Source: Yponomeuta sedellus
Lineage: Eukaryota; Arthropoda; Insecta; Lepidoptera; Yponomeutidae
Assembly: GCA_934045075.1 (NCBI GenBank)
Contig: OW203725.1
Span: 186,001-250,000, forward strand
Reading direction: 5' to 3'
Length of the DNA: 64,000 nucleotides
Each line of letters begins with the position of its first letter. The stretch's first letter is position 1. Below are positions 1 through 10,858 of this stretch, piece by piece. The position numbers and the translations under genes were made by a program. The notes beneath the pieces were generated by a model. That model did no database searches and was not told where the DNA came from. It was given only the letters and a program-made list of their open reading frames with translations.

Positions 1-1585
1 CTCACGGACACCCAGATCTAGGGCACCGTTGCACCTAGAAACCCGGGATTAAGGTTAAAATGTATAGTTTTATTGTCACTTGCTACACTAGGAAAATTAA
101 GAGTCAGATGACCAGTAGTCTAATACACCTAGGTGTAAGGTACCATTGCAAAAATAAATCCAGAATTTAAGTCAAAATACACAATTTTACTGTTGTGGTT
201 ATTAGTCCCTTAGTAAAAAATATACTGTAGGCACGCGTAGTTATTCGTATAAAAATCGTGAAATAAAATTTTAAAATTAAATATCTTGGAGTCGGTGCCA
301 AGTTCCAGACCAGCACTTATTTTGGGCACCAACTCCAAGATATATTTCTACAATACCTAGATATATACGAATTTATAGATCATATTATTATATAAATATT
401 CGCATAAATTATTTCTGCGTTTTTAGTGCCTTGGGGTACATAAGTCGGTTTTTATTTTTTGTTTTAAAATTATTCATCGAATATTGCATGTTATAAAACT
501 AGTAACACTTGCATCTTAATATTTCTAATTATGTAGTGCTTTTGAAAGCAAGTTTTATGTAGGTAGTTGGTTTAATAAGGTATCATTTTCCATAAGGTTG
601 CATTTGTCTTCTAGCAAATGTTTTTTTGTGTTTTAGTGTTAATTTCAGCCAAATGTTTTAAAGCGTGTTTTGTGTATGAATAAAGCATTATCTTTTCTTA
701 TCTTACATATCTTGTACCCACGGAGGTGAAGGCAAGCCTTCAAGAGCATAGATTTGACAGGAAAAATACAAATGTTGTTAATCTTATTGTGTTCTTGCAG
801 TATCATCATTTCCTTTTGATTTAGTTTCTTAATTTTAGCATAATTAGTGCATAGAACATTGATCAGTAACAATTTTTACAGTGTCAGATAAAATACAACA
901 CTTTTATTCAATATGGCGATAACTACTTACTTTTAGGTAGAGAAGACCACAGTCTATTGGCTATCTCGAGTCCCGGCTGTCATACCTACTTTAGACAATA
1001 TGTAAAGTAGTCCTAAGTCTCTCACTCGACGTCGCTAGACAGAGTCGAAACGTTCATACTAAGCATTAAAGCACTAAGCACTAAACGTGGATCAGCAATG
1101 GAATTTAACATGTATGTGTCACCGGAAGATAACAAGATCCGCCAGTTTATACATTTTCTAGGAAAATTATACGAGAGATAAATTGTATTATCTTACGCCC
1201 ACATTTTCGCAAATTGATAAACTTACCAAACTCAAGCGTAATATAATAAGTAAGCACTGACAAAACGCCACGTGCGACCTGTTCCGTCTCAATTTAGAAA
1301 TATTGTTGACGAAGTGAAATTTCCCACAGCATGCAAAATTTTTTTTATAAATACAGAAGAACCAGACCAAGAATTGCCTACACTTAAAGTCCCAATCTGA
1401 ATAAAAAACTCATTCGCTAAGCACGCAACGAAACCCTTTGTGCGTTTGAGTCGCGCCGCACTTGGCCGATATTTTGTCACTATTTTGCACGAATCGAGTA
1501 GGAATCGCTCACGGCGACTCTTTTAAAGATAGTACGAGTAGGTACTCAGTTATCATAGTAAATTAATGGCTCGGAGCGCACGCAC
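1..1585. other. AT-rich intronic stretch of the receptor gene
   Basis: This lies downstream of the last visible receptor exon on the minus strand, so it should be intron. I see no exon, no recognisable transposon protein and no strong repeat. Short open frames here have no family features. Confidence 0.4.
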
Positions 1586-1984
1586 CTGTTCAATGAGGTG
1601 CGTGTGGTCGGCCGGCGCGGCGGCCCGCTCGGGCAACTCCTCGTGGGCGAGCAGGTCGGCCGAGCGCAGCGCCGCCGCCAGCGGCGCGCCCTGGCTCAGC
1701 ACGGCCACCCGCCGCCAGCGCCGCGCCGCCAGCAGCGCCGCCGCCGCCGCCGCCGCCTGGCCCGCGTCGCCGGCCGCCAGCAGCCCCCAGCCGCCCGGCA
1801 GCGGCGCGGCCGGCGCGTAGGCCAGCGCGGGCAGCCGGAAGGCGGCGGCCAGCGCGCCGGCCGCGCCGCCGGCCGCGCCGCACGCCGGCGCCGCCAGCGC
1901 GGACAGCGCGCCGAAGTCGCCGCCGCCGAGCGCCTCCGTCGCCAGCCGGAAGGCGCGCGCAGAAGAGCAGCCCGCCGCCGTAAC
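1586..1984 (-). CDS. Receptor exon 3: ANF-receptor ligand-binding segment
   Basis: Acceptor GCGCAG|GTTACG and donor GAACAG|GTGCGT bound 399 nt with no stop in the chosen frame, phase 0 at both ends. It joins exon 2 directly without loss of the domain pattern. Motifs GCSSARAF, APACGAAGG, FRLPALAYAP, LLAAGDAGQ and RWRRVAVLSQ match the conserved order in GABA-B-type ANF domains. An upstream alternative acceptor (TAG at 1998-1996) would break the phase with exon 2, so I rejected it. Confidence 0.72.
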
Positions 1985-4900
1985 CTGCGCGATCTCTACG
2001 CATTAAGAAAAAATGTGCCAAGTGCATGTCGGACGACGCGTTGTTAAGTTCCGTGAAAGAACATATTTCTTAGAAGCAAAAAAGTAGAATTTATGCAGTA
2101 GAAATGAGGTCCTTGAAAAGTATGTGTAGTGTTACTTTGAATGACAGGATAGGCAATAGTCTGATTAGAGAACGTTGTGGACTGAAAAAGGATGCAGAAG
2201 AATGTTGCGTTGGTTTGGATATGTGCGGAGGAGCGAGGCAGCCCCAACAACATCGTGAGCGCGTTATTGTACTGAACACGCAGGGCGCTGATTGCTTTTC
2301 TTTATGTAGTATACATGCCACGGCATTTCGTACAGCGCCATATGGCATTATAGCAGTACGCAGTATGCGGAACATGGCCTACTTGAGATGTAGCATTATG
2401 ACTCACGAGGGCCATGTTTAGAGTCATTGTGATTATGCCTACCTGACGTAGCCCTTCTGTATTATCCATTATACTTGAAATACGAGGAGGTGTCAAAGAA
2501 ATGTGGGCCTTACCAAGAACGTATTGAGTTCAAAACTCTTTACCGGCGTGATAGAGACAGCGGAATCTTGTTCGCGGCGAGTCATTTCTTCTCACTCCTT
2601 AGAGTAATTTTGTACTCGAAGTTTTACGATTCCGACCGACGGGCACCCGAACATCGAAGTAGGATAATAATTTGTACAAAACAGTACCCTATTAACAAAG
2701 CAATAAGGTACGCTCGCCGACCGCCGCGCGCTTTGTGCCATGCATGTGTAAGTACATAGCAACGATTTGCCGCGGCCGGCCGGCCGCGACGCAGTGATCA
2801 TGCCATAGGTCATGCTAAATTTTGCCGCGTACCGGGTACTGATCCAGTACGCGGTCAAGCTATATTACGCGTACTGCTTAACTCGCAGTACTTACACACT
2901 CAGAACACAAAAAGACTTACACATGACTATTATGTAGTTTGTGATTGCTTGCTGCGAATAGTTGACCCACAGACTGCACGTGTACAAAGTCTGACTAAAT
3001 ATAAATATACCTACTTACTTAATTTATTCGATACATCACCCGCTCAGTAATTTCCGGTGCGTAGATTATAATGCAATAACAAATCATAATATTATTAAAC
3101 TACATAAAAAAATTACTGTTCCGGCGCGCGATATTAATATCGGGGTGCACGGCAGTGACCCCGCCAAGTCGAGCGCGAAGCAAACACTGCCGTAACTATA
3201 TTTACAGGAACCATTTCGTCACATTTTCAGGCCCCTATTTGAGAACCTCTGGATAAGACCAGAACGCAGAAATTATCGTCATCCAGTAATCTATAATCAC
3301 ATACTTAAAATCCAATTTAAAATTAATATAAAATCAATAATAAAATTTTAAGTCTGTAGGTCATTTAGTTCCGAAGTTAAGCGAAAGCAAAGTTTCGCAT
3401 TTATGACACTCACTGATGATCAACAAAAATATAACTAGTACTTTCCATAAACTCAGAGAGCTGAAATACAAAACCAGGTGTAGAGCACCTGACTGGACGC
3501 TCCGGAGCTGACGTAGAGACGGACTCCTATCAATGATTAGGAGTCCGTCTGTACTGGAAACAATTTTTTACTGTTTGTTTCAGGCTCGTGTATACGTAAT
3601 TATTATTGGTATACGCAGCTTTATCAAGCCTACAATTGATTGGTTATTCAATCAACGTTTTCCAAGTGCCAGTTTTCCATCGTCAATGGGTAGCGGTTCT
3701 GGCGACACATTGGTGCAATGGTGTCATGGTGCACCTGGTTTTGTACGCTTGTGTACCCTTCAACGGCCAAGTCACACAACATTAACTAAAATAATAAAGA
3801 AGTAAGAAGAAGCTGTAAGCTTACGAAGAAGTAGAAGTAAGGAACCTTAAGACTTGGCACGACTTTGTCTGGATTTCATTACTTTTTAGAGATAACCGAG
3901 CAGCTCCATATAGACTTGGCTAGTTTTTACAGAATGTTTTTGGTGGGATTTGATATTAACATTAGCTCCTTACATATGAAATTGGCGTTTTGTATGAGGG
4001 AACACAAAGTCGTTTTTTTTACATATAATACTTTGAACGAAACAAATTATATACCATTGCTATCTATGTGCTTTTGCCATGTGATAGGTAGTTGATTGAT
4101 CCCCTTACTAAAAAACCGTTCGGAAGAAAATCAGTAAAATTTTTGAACACGTTTTGGACTACCCCAGCTTCTTCTTTCGGCTATATTAGTCCACTGCTGG
4201 ACACAGCCCTCCCCCAATGAGCGCCATAGCGCAAGGTTGTGCCATCATTGGGGGATCATCATTTCCCCAGCTTAGTTGATTTTTTTCCCTTGGAAGATGT
4301 TATCCAAATCTCGAAAAGAATGGTAATCTGTTGCAGCAATGTCGGGAGAGTACGGTGGATGTCTTAGACATTCCAATTGAAGCTCCTCTAATTTGGTAGC
4401 CGTCTTTTGTGCAGTGTGTGGTCTAGCGTTGTCCTGAAGCAGCAGTGGCTTAGAGCGATTGATTAGCCTCGGTTGTTTAGCAGCTAGTTCATCTGTTACG
4501 GTTTGAAGTTATTGACAATAGACATCTGTCGTGATGGCCAGTTAAGAAAGCTTTAGTGAACGACTGAATGAATGACAGCGGTGGTAGCTCAGTGGGTAGA
4601 ACCAAAGACTGGCAAGCGAGAGCCCCAGGTTCGATCCCGAGTGCGGGCATGTACCAATGACTTTGTTTAATTTCAAAGTTACGTACATTTGCGAATTTTC
4701 AGTCGCAATACCACACGCTAACGGTGAAGGAAAACATCGTGAGGAAACCCGCGGCTTGGTTGGCTCCGCACGTATTGACTAGTCTTTCCTGTGGGCTAGG
4801 CCGACTAAGCTGTCAGGATGGTATAGGTGCTGGGCAAGCCTACACCATCTATAAAACCATGACCCAGGCACTACAGCGTCGGAGTGGTCCCTTCACCCAT

Positions 4901-7900
4901 CTAGTGTGAGTGAAGATACCACTGGACGCTGTATAAATCATCTCATTAAGTAGATGCAAAAAGGCCAATCCACCCAGTGAACGACACCGGCACTGGTCCA
5001 CCAAACGCTCACAAGCAACTTTTTCGCTATATTTGGCTGGTTAGCCAGGGATCAGCCATTGCGATGAGCGCTTCCGATTATTGTACGGGATCCACTTTTC
5101 ATCACAGGCAATGAATTGATTTAAAATATCTTCATTATTGTGTAGGTTAAGTGATGTATCGCAGCAGTCGACGGGCGTTTGTCGATTTGTTTCAGTCAAT
5201 TCGTGAGGTATCCACCTTCCAAGATTTTTCACCTTCCCAATTCGCTTCAAGTGGATTAAAACATTATCATCACTAACACCGCAGCCAGTAGCTAACTCGG
5301 ACGTGTTTTGAGATGGATCCGCTTCTAGAATAGCATTCAATTCATTATTATGAACTTTGGTCTCCGGCCGTCCACGTGGCTTGTTCTGCAGGACAAAATT
5401 TCCAGAACAAAAACGTTGGAACCAAAAACGCACTGTGTTTTCTATTGCGACGTCGCCGCCATACACACCATTAGACCTTCGAGCCGTTAAAAACAATTTG
5501 TACTTTAGCATATATCTCATTGTAAACCGCATTCTTCATCCAATAAAATATTTGTATTTGTATTTATTTCGAGTTTTCCATTATGCGAGATAAGCGACGT
5601 CAAAGAAGAAACAAACGGGTAATTTTTAACCGTTCACCAAAAATCTAAAGGTACATCTATGTACGCCTCTCTAAAATATTACTCTAAAACCCGTTAAATT
5701 ATTTTGCTGCAATTAAACTACTCGTCCATCAAAATATGTTACATCTAACAAATTCAAAATTATTACCAAGACATAACACTATTTTATTCTACTGCGCAGC
5801 AAATAATCTTTTATAACAGGAATGATATTATTCATTCTCAAAAAATACTGATTGTGCGCCAAATATTCCAAATTGTTACACAAAACAAAAAATCTAATAT
5901 GAATCCTAGTACCGGCGGACGGACCTCCGTTTAAAACGGTTTTGTACGACTTTTATGATACTCAAATAATTATCATTGAAGAACAAATAATGCATTTCGT
6001 ACACCATAAATTTATAAAAAATAAATTTATTTTACTGAAAATGTTTTTGGCGCGCTTGCGAAGAGCGTGGATTTGAGATGTGAGATATTGCAGCAACGTA
6101 GGAGCAAGCGAAACGTTAGTACACATGCGACGTTGCCGGCATTATAGTGTTTGTTTTGTTTACTATTATCCTATCCTGTAAGCGTTGAAGAGGGTGTGAT
6201 TTCTTGTTTTAATGAGCTATGTTTTGTTTTAATTATGGAATAATATCAAACAAATAGTTATTTTTTACCCGACTGCGGCGAAGCCCAAAAGGAGTGTAAT
6301 GTGTTTAGTTCGTATGTATGTATGTATGTATGTATGTATGTATGTATGTATGTATGTATGTATGTATGTATGTATGTATGTATGTATGTATGTATGTATG
6401 TATGTATGTATGTATGTATGTATGTATGTATGTATGTATGTATGTATGTATGTATGTATGTATGTATGTATGTATGTATGTATGTATGTATGTATGTATG
6501 TATGTATGTATGTATGTATGTATGTATGTATGTATGTATGTATGTATGTATGTATGTATGTATGTATGTATGTATGTATGTATGTATGTATGTATGTATG
6601 CATGTATGTATGTATGTATGTATGTATGTATGTATGTATGTATGTATGTATGTATGTATGTATGTATGTATGTATGTATGTGTGTAAGGGTGTATGTATG
6701 TATGTCCGATTCTATATTCCACTGTCTCGATTTCGTGCTGTAACTTTTGACATGGTTTAGCAGTGGTCCGAAAATTATAAAGTGGAATCGTTTTCAAGAA
6801 CACCTTTGATAGAACTGCCCGATTGAACATTAGCTTACCAAGGGGCAAAATTAAACAAAAAAGTGAAAACCATAGCAACAACAGCGCAACAAAAAACTTA
6901 TTTAGTCGAAAGTTCAGCAGCCAATAATGTTCAAAAAGGGCAAAATTGGGAGACATTTGATGTATACAAGAAATTTGCCTTTACTCACTGGACAGTTGTC
7001 TTGCCTTCCAACAACAGTGACCAGTCACTGTTGTTGGAAGGCAAGACATTCGCCATTTATCCAGATAAATGGCGAATGAAACTGCCCTGAGTTTAAAAAA
7101 AAATATAAATGCAAACATGTTACTGGACTTGCGGTAAGACTGAAATACGTAACACCACCAGTGGAAGCCAAACACATAGCCATCGGGCAAAAAAGAAAAC
7201 GGGCGCGTCCTACAAAGGCAAAACGCGCTTTATTGGTGCAATAATGAGAGAAAATACTGCTGTGATTGAGTGGACTGTCGATGTGAACATTGTAGGAGTA
7301 AAGACTTAGTTTAATATTTTGAATTATTTTGGTTTAACACTGATAAGTACAAAACATTTCCTAGCTAAGCATAACATTTTATAATGTACTTATTTAATTT
7401 TAATTACTAAAGCTACATTGGGCATTAATTGGTGTTTGATTAAAATATTTTTTGCAGTAGGTACACTATCTGAAGCAAAACTAAAAAATAATAATGCTGC
7501 TTTAATAATTAGGTGTATTATTATTTTTACAAATCTGCAACATTTATTAAATAAGTGCTCATTATGAAATATTATATAATGAACATATTTTGGTGCACAA
7601 TCAGCATATTTGTAGGAACAAAGGCAAAATTAGTTGAAGAAAACGGGAATAAATTGAGGTACTTACAGTTAAATACCATCCGAAACAAAGTAAAAAACAA
7701 ATGAATAACTGTTTTCGAAACACAAATATACCAGCTAAATATATTTATAAATTTGAATTTGGAATTCTTAACCAGAGAGGAGATAAGTATTCCAGATCAA
7801 TGTGGCCAGTACGACGAAACGCCAATTTTACGGGTAAGGACCTAATATTATAAGGTATTTTTAAATGTTGGGCATATTTTTGCTCTTCATGAACCATGTG

Positions 7901-8561
7901 TGGACTTCAACTCGAATACAAGCCGTAAAAAATAAGCGAACACCGAAAGACGATGTGAAGCGCCAAGTGCCACCATAAAAAACAGGCAAACTTCTCGTAG
8001 GCTTCGTTTGTGAAGTCTGATTTGCACTTCACTGTTTGTTTCTTCGTGTAACATAATATCGTGATTTATTGATGTTTTTTAAAGATAAAATCACAGCGAG
8101 TAGCAAAATATTCTTACTTGCACCTTGAACGGCAATTCGCCGTTATTAGCATTGAACGTCTCTTCCGCGAAAGCGGCCGCGGCGGCCACGGCCAGATCGC
8201 CCGGCGCGCCGTCCAGCGCCACCATCGCGGCCACGCGCAGCCCCGGGCGCGCTTCCGCCGCCCAGTGCGCGCCCAGCCGCGCCTGCGCCTCCGCCGCCGC
8301 CGCCGCCGCGCCGCGCGCCCGCGCCGCCGCGCCCAGCGCGCGCAGCTCCTTCTCCGAAAGCTTGAAGCTCTCCAGCACGCGGGCCACGCGCGGCCAGCGC
8401 GCCAGCGCCACCTCGGGCGCGGCCTTCACGAAGCGGCGCGGCTCGAAAGGGCAGTCGACGTCCTCCGGACCGGAGGGCTCGGCGCCGTCGAGGCAGGGCG
8501 GCGGTGCGAGCTCGCGGCCCGGGGGCAGCTCGACGCGCCAGTCGCACAGCAGCACGGGGTG

Positions 8562-8597
<36 letters not shown>

Positions 8598-10456
8598 GCG
8601 CGGGCCGAGCGGGGTGAGCCGGGCGCGCAGGTGGTGAACGCGCAGCACGGCGCGCAGCGCGCGCACCTCGGCGGGCGCGGCCAGCAGCACGTCGGCGCAG
8701 GGCGCGCCCGCTCGGCACAACTCCGGCACGTAGGTCCCGTTCTCGCACTTTCCGTCCGTTCCGTCCTCGTCCGGTAAATTGCACAGGTAGCTGCGCATAC
8801 AATTGGATTAAAATATTTTATTAGTTCAACAAAAAATTTATCAAATTCGAGTTAATTAAACAAGTGGTCTCATTATAAAAACAGGCTGTCTAACGGCTTT
8901 TGCAGTTCATCCAGAATTTATATATCTTTAAATCTTTTTTCCATCAATAGAGGGCGCTTTGTCTTTTGTCTACATTGCAGTAGGATTGTGTCTTAGGGTG
9001 ATATTACACTTATCAAATATCTTTGTCCAATTTTGCTGTCAAATATTTTATAAAATTTCTTTGAGGTAAGCCCATTTCACTTGTCCAATAACTGTGTCCA
9101 ATATTTTTTGCATAGTCTTAAGAAAATGGAGACACGTGGAGCGTCTTCACGTGCTGCTATTGCGTCTTTAAGTGGTGCTATTATTATCGTTATGTTATTA
9201 ACGAAAAACCAAAAGTCAAAACAAAAAAAAAGTATTTATAAAAAAATTGTCATTGGAATCGTCCACAATATCTTGTTTGCAGCCATTTTGATTTAAGTGT
9301 CATTTATTTATTAAATATCGGTGTTTCCAAGACATTTGATAAAGTCGTCCAATTTCTTCCAATTTCTTTGATCAAATCGTACATTGGACAAAGATATTTG
9401 ATAAGTGTAATATCACCCTTAGTAGAAGGTACTTATATCTTGATTTACCTCTGCATGCTGTGTTTTTTCAGTGGTAAAATGTGTTTCAGAAGTTGTATTT
9501 CAGTCAGCTATCAGTTCTTAATGTTTTTAGTGAGTGGATAAACACAGGCTCGCTTGTAAAAGTATTTATATTTAATATGACAATAATCTAGGATAATAAT
9601 ATGACAATAAGCTCTGCAACACGCAGAGCAGTCGTGTTTTTTTATGAATGAAGCCCTTAGAGTATAAAGTACTATGATCGATATCAACCCTTGTATGTCC
9701 CCACTGTTGGGGCACGGGTCTCTTCCTGCATCGCAGGAAGGTTAGGTCATACACCACCACGGAGGCCAAGTCCGGGTTGGTTGAGTAGCAGAACAGAGTA
9801 GCGATGACGTTCGCATATAATGGTTGCGGTTATTGCCACATCGCGGATCGTTACCGAGGCTCAGCGGAGTCGGGGCTGTCTCGCAGCAAGTCTCGGAGCA
9901 CGGCGGGCGGCAGGGAGTAGGCGGCCGCCACGGCCGGGTCGGCCAGCTGGTCCAGAGCGAGCAGCGGGGGCGCGGGCGGCGGGGGCGGGGCGAGCAGCAG
10001 GCAGGCGCGGCGCGCGGGCGGCGCGGCGTCGCCCAGGTCCGCGAGCCGCGCGTCGCGCAGCCGCGGCGCCAGCTCGCCCGCCTCGCGCGCGCCCGCCGCC
10101 AGCGGCACCACGAGCAGCGGCTCGCCGCCGCCGCGCGCCGCGCGCTGCGCCGTGCGCGCCGCGCTCAGGCAGCGCCGCGAGTCCGGCGCGGCGGCGGCGC
10201 ACGCGGGCCGCGGCTCGACGCGCGCCGCCGCGCCCGCCGCGCGCAGCGCGCCCGCCAGCAGCTCGGCGGCGGCGCGCCACGTGCCGGAGTCTATGCCGCT
10301 CTGCACCAGCAGCGCCGGCGCCGGCGTCGCGCCGTGGCCCCCCGCACAGAGCAAGCACAGCGCCCATGCGACCGAGAGCGGCCTCCTTATTCCCGGTTCA
10401 TAGAAAAATGTAGGTGAAAGGCAATTAGTGAAATGGCCACGGGTTATGTGAAACAT
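1586..10456 (-). CDS. Class C (GABA-B-like) GPCR with N-terminal OpuAC-type binding domain, 5' half only
   Basis: Three minus-strand exons join in phase: 10456-9855, 8790-8118 and 1984-1586. They give 558 residues and run on past the left edge. Residues 28-43 (SVAWALCLLCAGGHGA) form a signal-peptide core. About 44-385 resemble the OpuAC glycine-betaine-binding family, with an opening of the ALLVQSGIDSGTW type and a C-terminal part with CPFEPRR, ARWPRVARVLESFKLS and many alanines. From about 385 an ANF-receptor ligand-binding domain begins (LRVAAMVALDG, NNGELPF, GCSSARAF, APACGAA, FRLPALAYAP, WRRVAVLSQ), close in pattern to GABA-B receptors. The 7TM part must lie to the left of the window. The exons are extremely GC-rich. 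The ligand is unknown. Family assignment is by motif recognition, not a search. Confidence 0.7.
2104..2240 (+). pseudogene. RTE-type LINE reverse-transcriptase C-terminal scrap
   Basis: Reads MRSLKSMCSVTLNDRIGNS then ERCGLKKD, and after a frame change RMLRWFGYVRR. This is the post-RT region of RTE-class endonuclease-reverse transcriptases common in Lepidoptera. It is short, frameshifted and abuts the next LINE scrap. Confidence 0.5.
2236..2420 (-). pseudogene. LINE scrap, VQYNNALTMLLGLPR family
   Basis: The minus strand encodes RVQYNNALTMLLGLPRSS, the same family as the fragment at 11433-11666 (VQYNNVFRMLLGLPRFC). It is the C-terminal end of a lepidopteran non-LTR retrotransposon ORF2 and is broken by frameshifts. 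Confidence 0.45.
2500..3500. other. Receptor intron, nothing recognised
   Basis: Mixed-composition sequence with short GC patches near 2720-2790 and 3120-3180. No exon that would fit between receptor exons 2 and 3 is needed, because those already join in phase. Confidence 0.35.
3517..3550. repeat. Perfect 13-bp stem hairpin
   Basis: AGACGGACTCCTA and its exact reverse complement flank an 8-nt loop. No transposon ends are visible around it. Confidence 0.7.
4168..4275 (+). repeat. Dispersed lepidopteran repeat, copy 1
   Basis: Carries the block AGTCCACTGCTGGACA followed by CCCTCCCCCAATGAGCG and a partly self-complementary ending (CCATCATTGGGGGAT). The same block recurs at 15966-16065 and 54472-54545. 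It is very common in moth and butterfly DNA; its class is not certain to me. Confidence 0.6.
4560..4935 (+). mobile_element. tRNA-derived SINE inserted in the mariner
   Basis: The head GGTGGTAGCTCAGTGGG ... GGTTCGATCCC keeps Pol III A- and B-box-like sequences. The following body (CGGTGAAGGAAAACATCGTGAGG) is shared with the SINE at 49332-49594. It separates the two halves of the mariner transposase, so it inserted later. Confidence 0.7.
5560..6300. other. AT-rich receptor intron, nothing recognised
   Basis: No exon-like or transposase-like coding and no clear repeat ends. Confidence 0.35.
6313..6681. repeat. (GTAT)n microsatellite, about 370 bp
   Basis: Over 90 near-perfect tetranucleotide units with a single interruption near 6601 (TATG to CATG). 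Open frames across it (MYVC or HTYI repeats) are artefacts. Confidence 0.97.
6863..7246 (+). pseudogene. SWIM zinc-finger / MULE-type transposase remnant
   Basis: Downstream, CKHVTGLAVRLKYVTPP is the second half of a SWIM zinc finger. It is followed by an AT-hook-like basic tail (KRKRARPTKAKRALLVQ) and a stop. Upstream, HWTVVLPSNNSD resembles the stretch that precedes the finger. The part between, where the first two Cys should be, is replaced by two perfect palindromes (6998-7077). Most of the transposase is absent. Confidence 0.5.
6998..7077. repeat. Two abutting perfect palindromes with CA spacers
   Basis: 6998-7047 is a 24-bp stem, CA loop, 24-bp stem. 7048-7077 is a 14-bp stem, CA loop, 14-bp stem. 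Both are perfect and directly adjacent. Confidence 0.95.
7250..8117. other. AT-rich receptor intron, nothing recognised
   Basis: No coding or repeat signal that I can support. Confidence 0.35.
8118..8790 (-). CDS. Receptor exon 2: OpuAC-like C-terminal lobe and start of ANF domain
   Basis: Acceptor TGCGCAG|CTAC and donor GTGCAA|GTAAGA are both good. The exon is 673 nt, beginning with one base that completes a codon and ending in phase 0. It encodes a Cys-containing stretch (YLCNLPDEDGTDGKCENG), an (Ala)11 run coded by a GCG/GCC repeat, the WPRVARVLESFKLSEKELRALG segment typical of the OpuAC end, and then LRVAAMVALDG to PFKVQ, the first strand and helix of an ANF-type lobe. Confidence 0.75.
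8996..9418. mobile_element. PIF/Harbinger-like MITE with TTA target duplication
   Basis: Terminal inverted repeats of about 35 bp begin GGGTGATATTACACTTATCA. The element is flanked by TTA at 8993-8995 and 9419-9421. A 3-bp TTA/TWA duplication with GGG termini fits PIF/Harbinger. A small internal frame (METRGASSRAAIASLSGA) may be a remnant of a transposase start. It lies in receptor intron 1, about 205 bp upstream of exon 2. Confidence 0.8.
9676..9786 (-). mobile_element. 5S-rRNA-derived SINE, 3' fragment
   Basis: Its tail (CAACCCGGACTTGGCC ... GCCCCAACAGTGGGGACAT on the minus strand) matches the tails of the copies at 10520-10858, 56868-57068 and 57948-58190. The 5S-like head is missing, so this is 5'-truncated. 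Confidence 0.65.
9855..10456 (-). CDS. Receptor exon 1: signal peptide and start of OpuAC-like domain
   Basis: The frame opens at an ATG at 10456 and ends at donor CG|GTAACG (9855), leaving two bases that complete Arg with the next exon. From this ATG the hydrophobic core is preceded by 27 residues, long for a signal peptide. An alternative is that the exon starts at an AAG acceptor at 10386 behind a pyrimidine-rich tract, with the true ATG in an unseen upstream exon. Codons are almost all G/C-ending and rich in Ala, Arg and Pro. Confidence 0.65.
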
Positions 10457-10519
10457 TTTTTAAGAGAAAATGAGTTGTTGAAAATGGAGCGCTCGTGGCC
10501 TAGGCGAACCGAGAGATTG

Positions 10520-10858
10520 GAATCAATCACTTGGTTAAGCAACAACAGGCGCGGTCAAGTACGGGATGGGTGAGCGTCCCGTGACTACCGCTGGTGGCAT
10601 TTTCCCGAGCGCTTCCGTGCTTCGCAAGGCACGTTAAGCCGTTGGTGCTGGCTGTCATATAATGGCAGTCGTTAAGCCATGTCAGAGGCCTTATGGGCGG
10701 CTTGATAACTTCTGACAGTAAGGCCCGCCACTGTCTTACAATCCTCCACCAACCCGGACTTGGCCCCCGTGGCGGAGTATGGCCTAACCTTCCTGCGAGG
10801 CAGGAAGTGACCCGTGCCCCAACAGTGGGGACATACAAGGGTTGATAACGAGTCGTCG
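10520..10858 (+). mobile_element. 5S-rRNA-derived SINE, fullest copy
   Basis: The head GGTTAAGCAACAACAGGCGC, then GGTCAAGTACGGGATGGGTG, then CGTCCCGTGACTACCGC follows the 3' two-thirds of 5S rRNA, including the region of the intermediate element and box C. The tail of about 230 bp ends in CCCCAACAGTGGGGACATACAAG. It is a SINE3-type organisation, not a working 5S gene, because the first third is missing. Confidence 0.65.

Larger units (their letters stand above)
4110..5532 (-). mobile_element. Mariner transposon, broken, with SINE insertion
   Basis: Minus-strand transposase. The N-terminal half (5532-5041) has a helix-turn-helix region (FWFQRFCSGNFVLQNKPRGRP) and the first catalytic Asp in ACDEKW. 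A block with KLLVSVWWTSAGVVHW follows near 5000. The C-terminal half, about 4540-4290, carries DNARPHTA and HPPYSPDIAATDYHFF, giving the D,D34D layout of mariners. The frame has several stops, and the middle is split by a tRNA-derived SINE at about 4560-4935. It sits in the receptor intron and is dead. Confidence 0.82.

Noticed and set aside
6258..6956. Open frames of 110-230 codons of YVCM / HTYI repeats
   Set aside because: They are translations of a tetranucleotide microsatellite with no flanking exon signals.
1985..8117. An extra receptor exon between exons 2 and 3
   Set aside because: Exons 2 and 3 join in phase 0 and the ANF motif order is continuous without one.
8118..8777. Plus-strand protein opposite receptor exon 2
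   Set aside because: It is a shadow frame in GC-rich DNA; only the minus strand gives splice sites in phase and domain motifs. The same applies opposite 1586-1984, 9855-10385 and all GGT-like exons.
10520..10620. A 5S rRNA gene
   Set aside because: The first third of 5S is missing, bases diverge, and a SINE tail shared with other copies follows directly.
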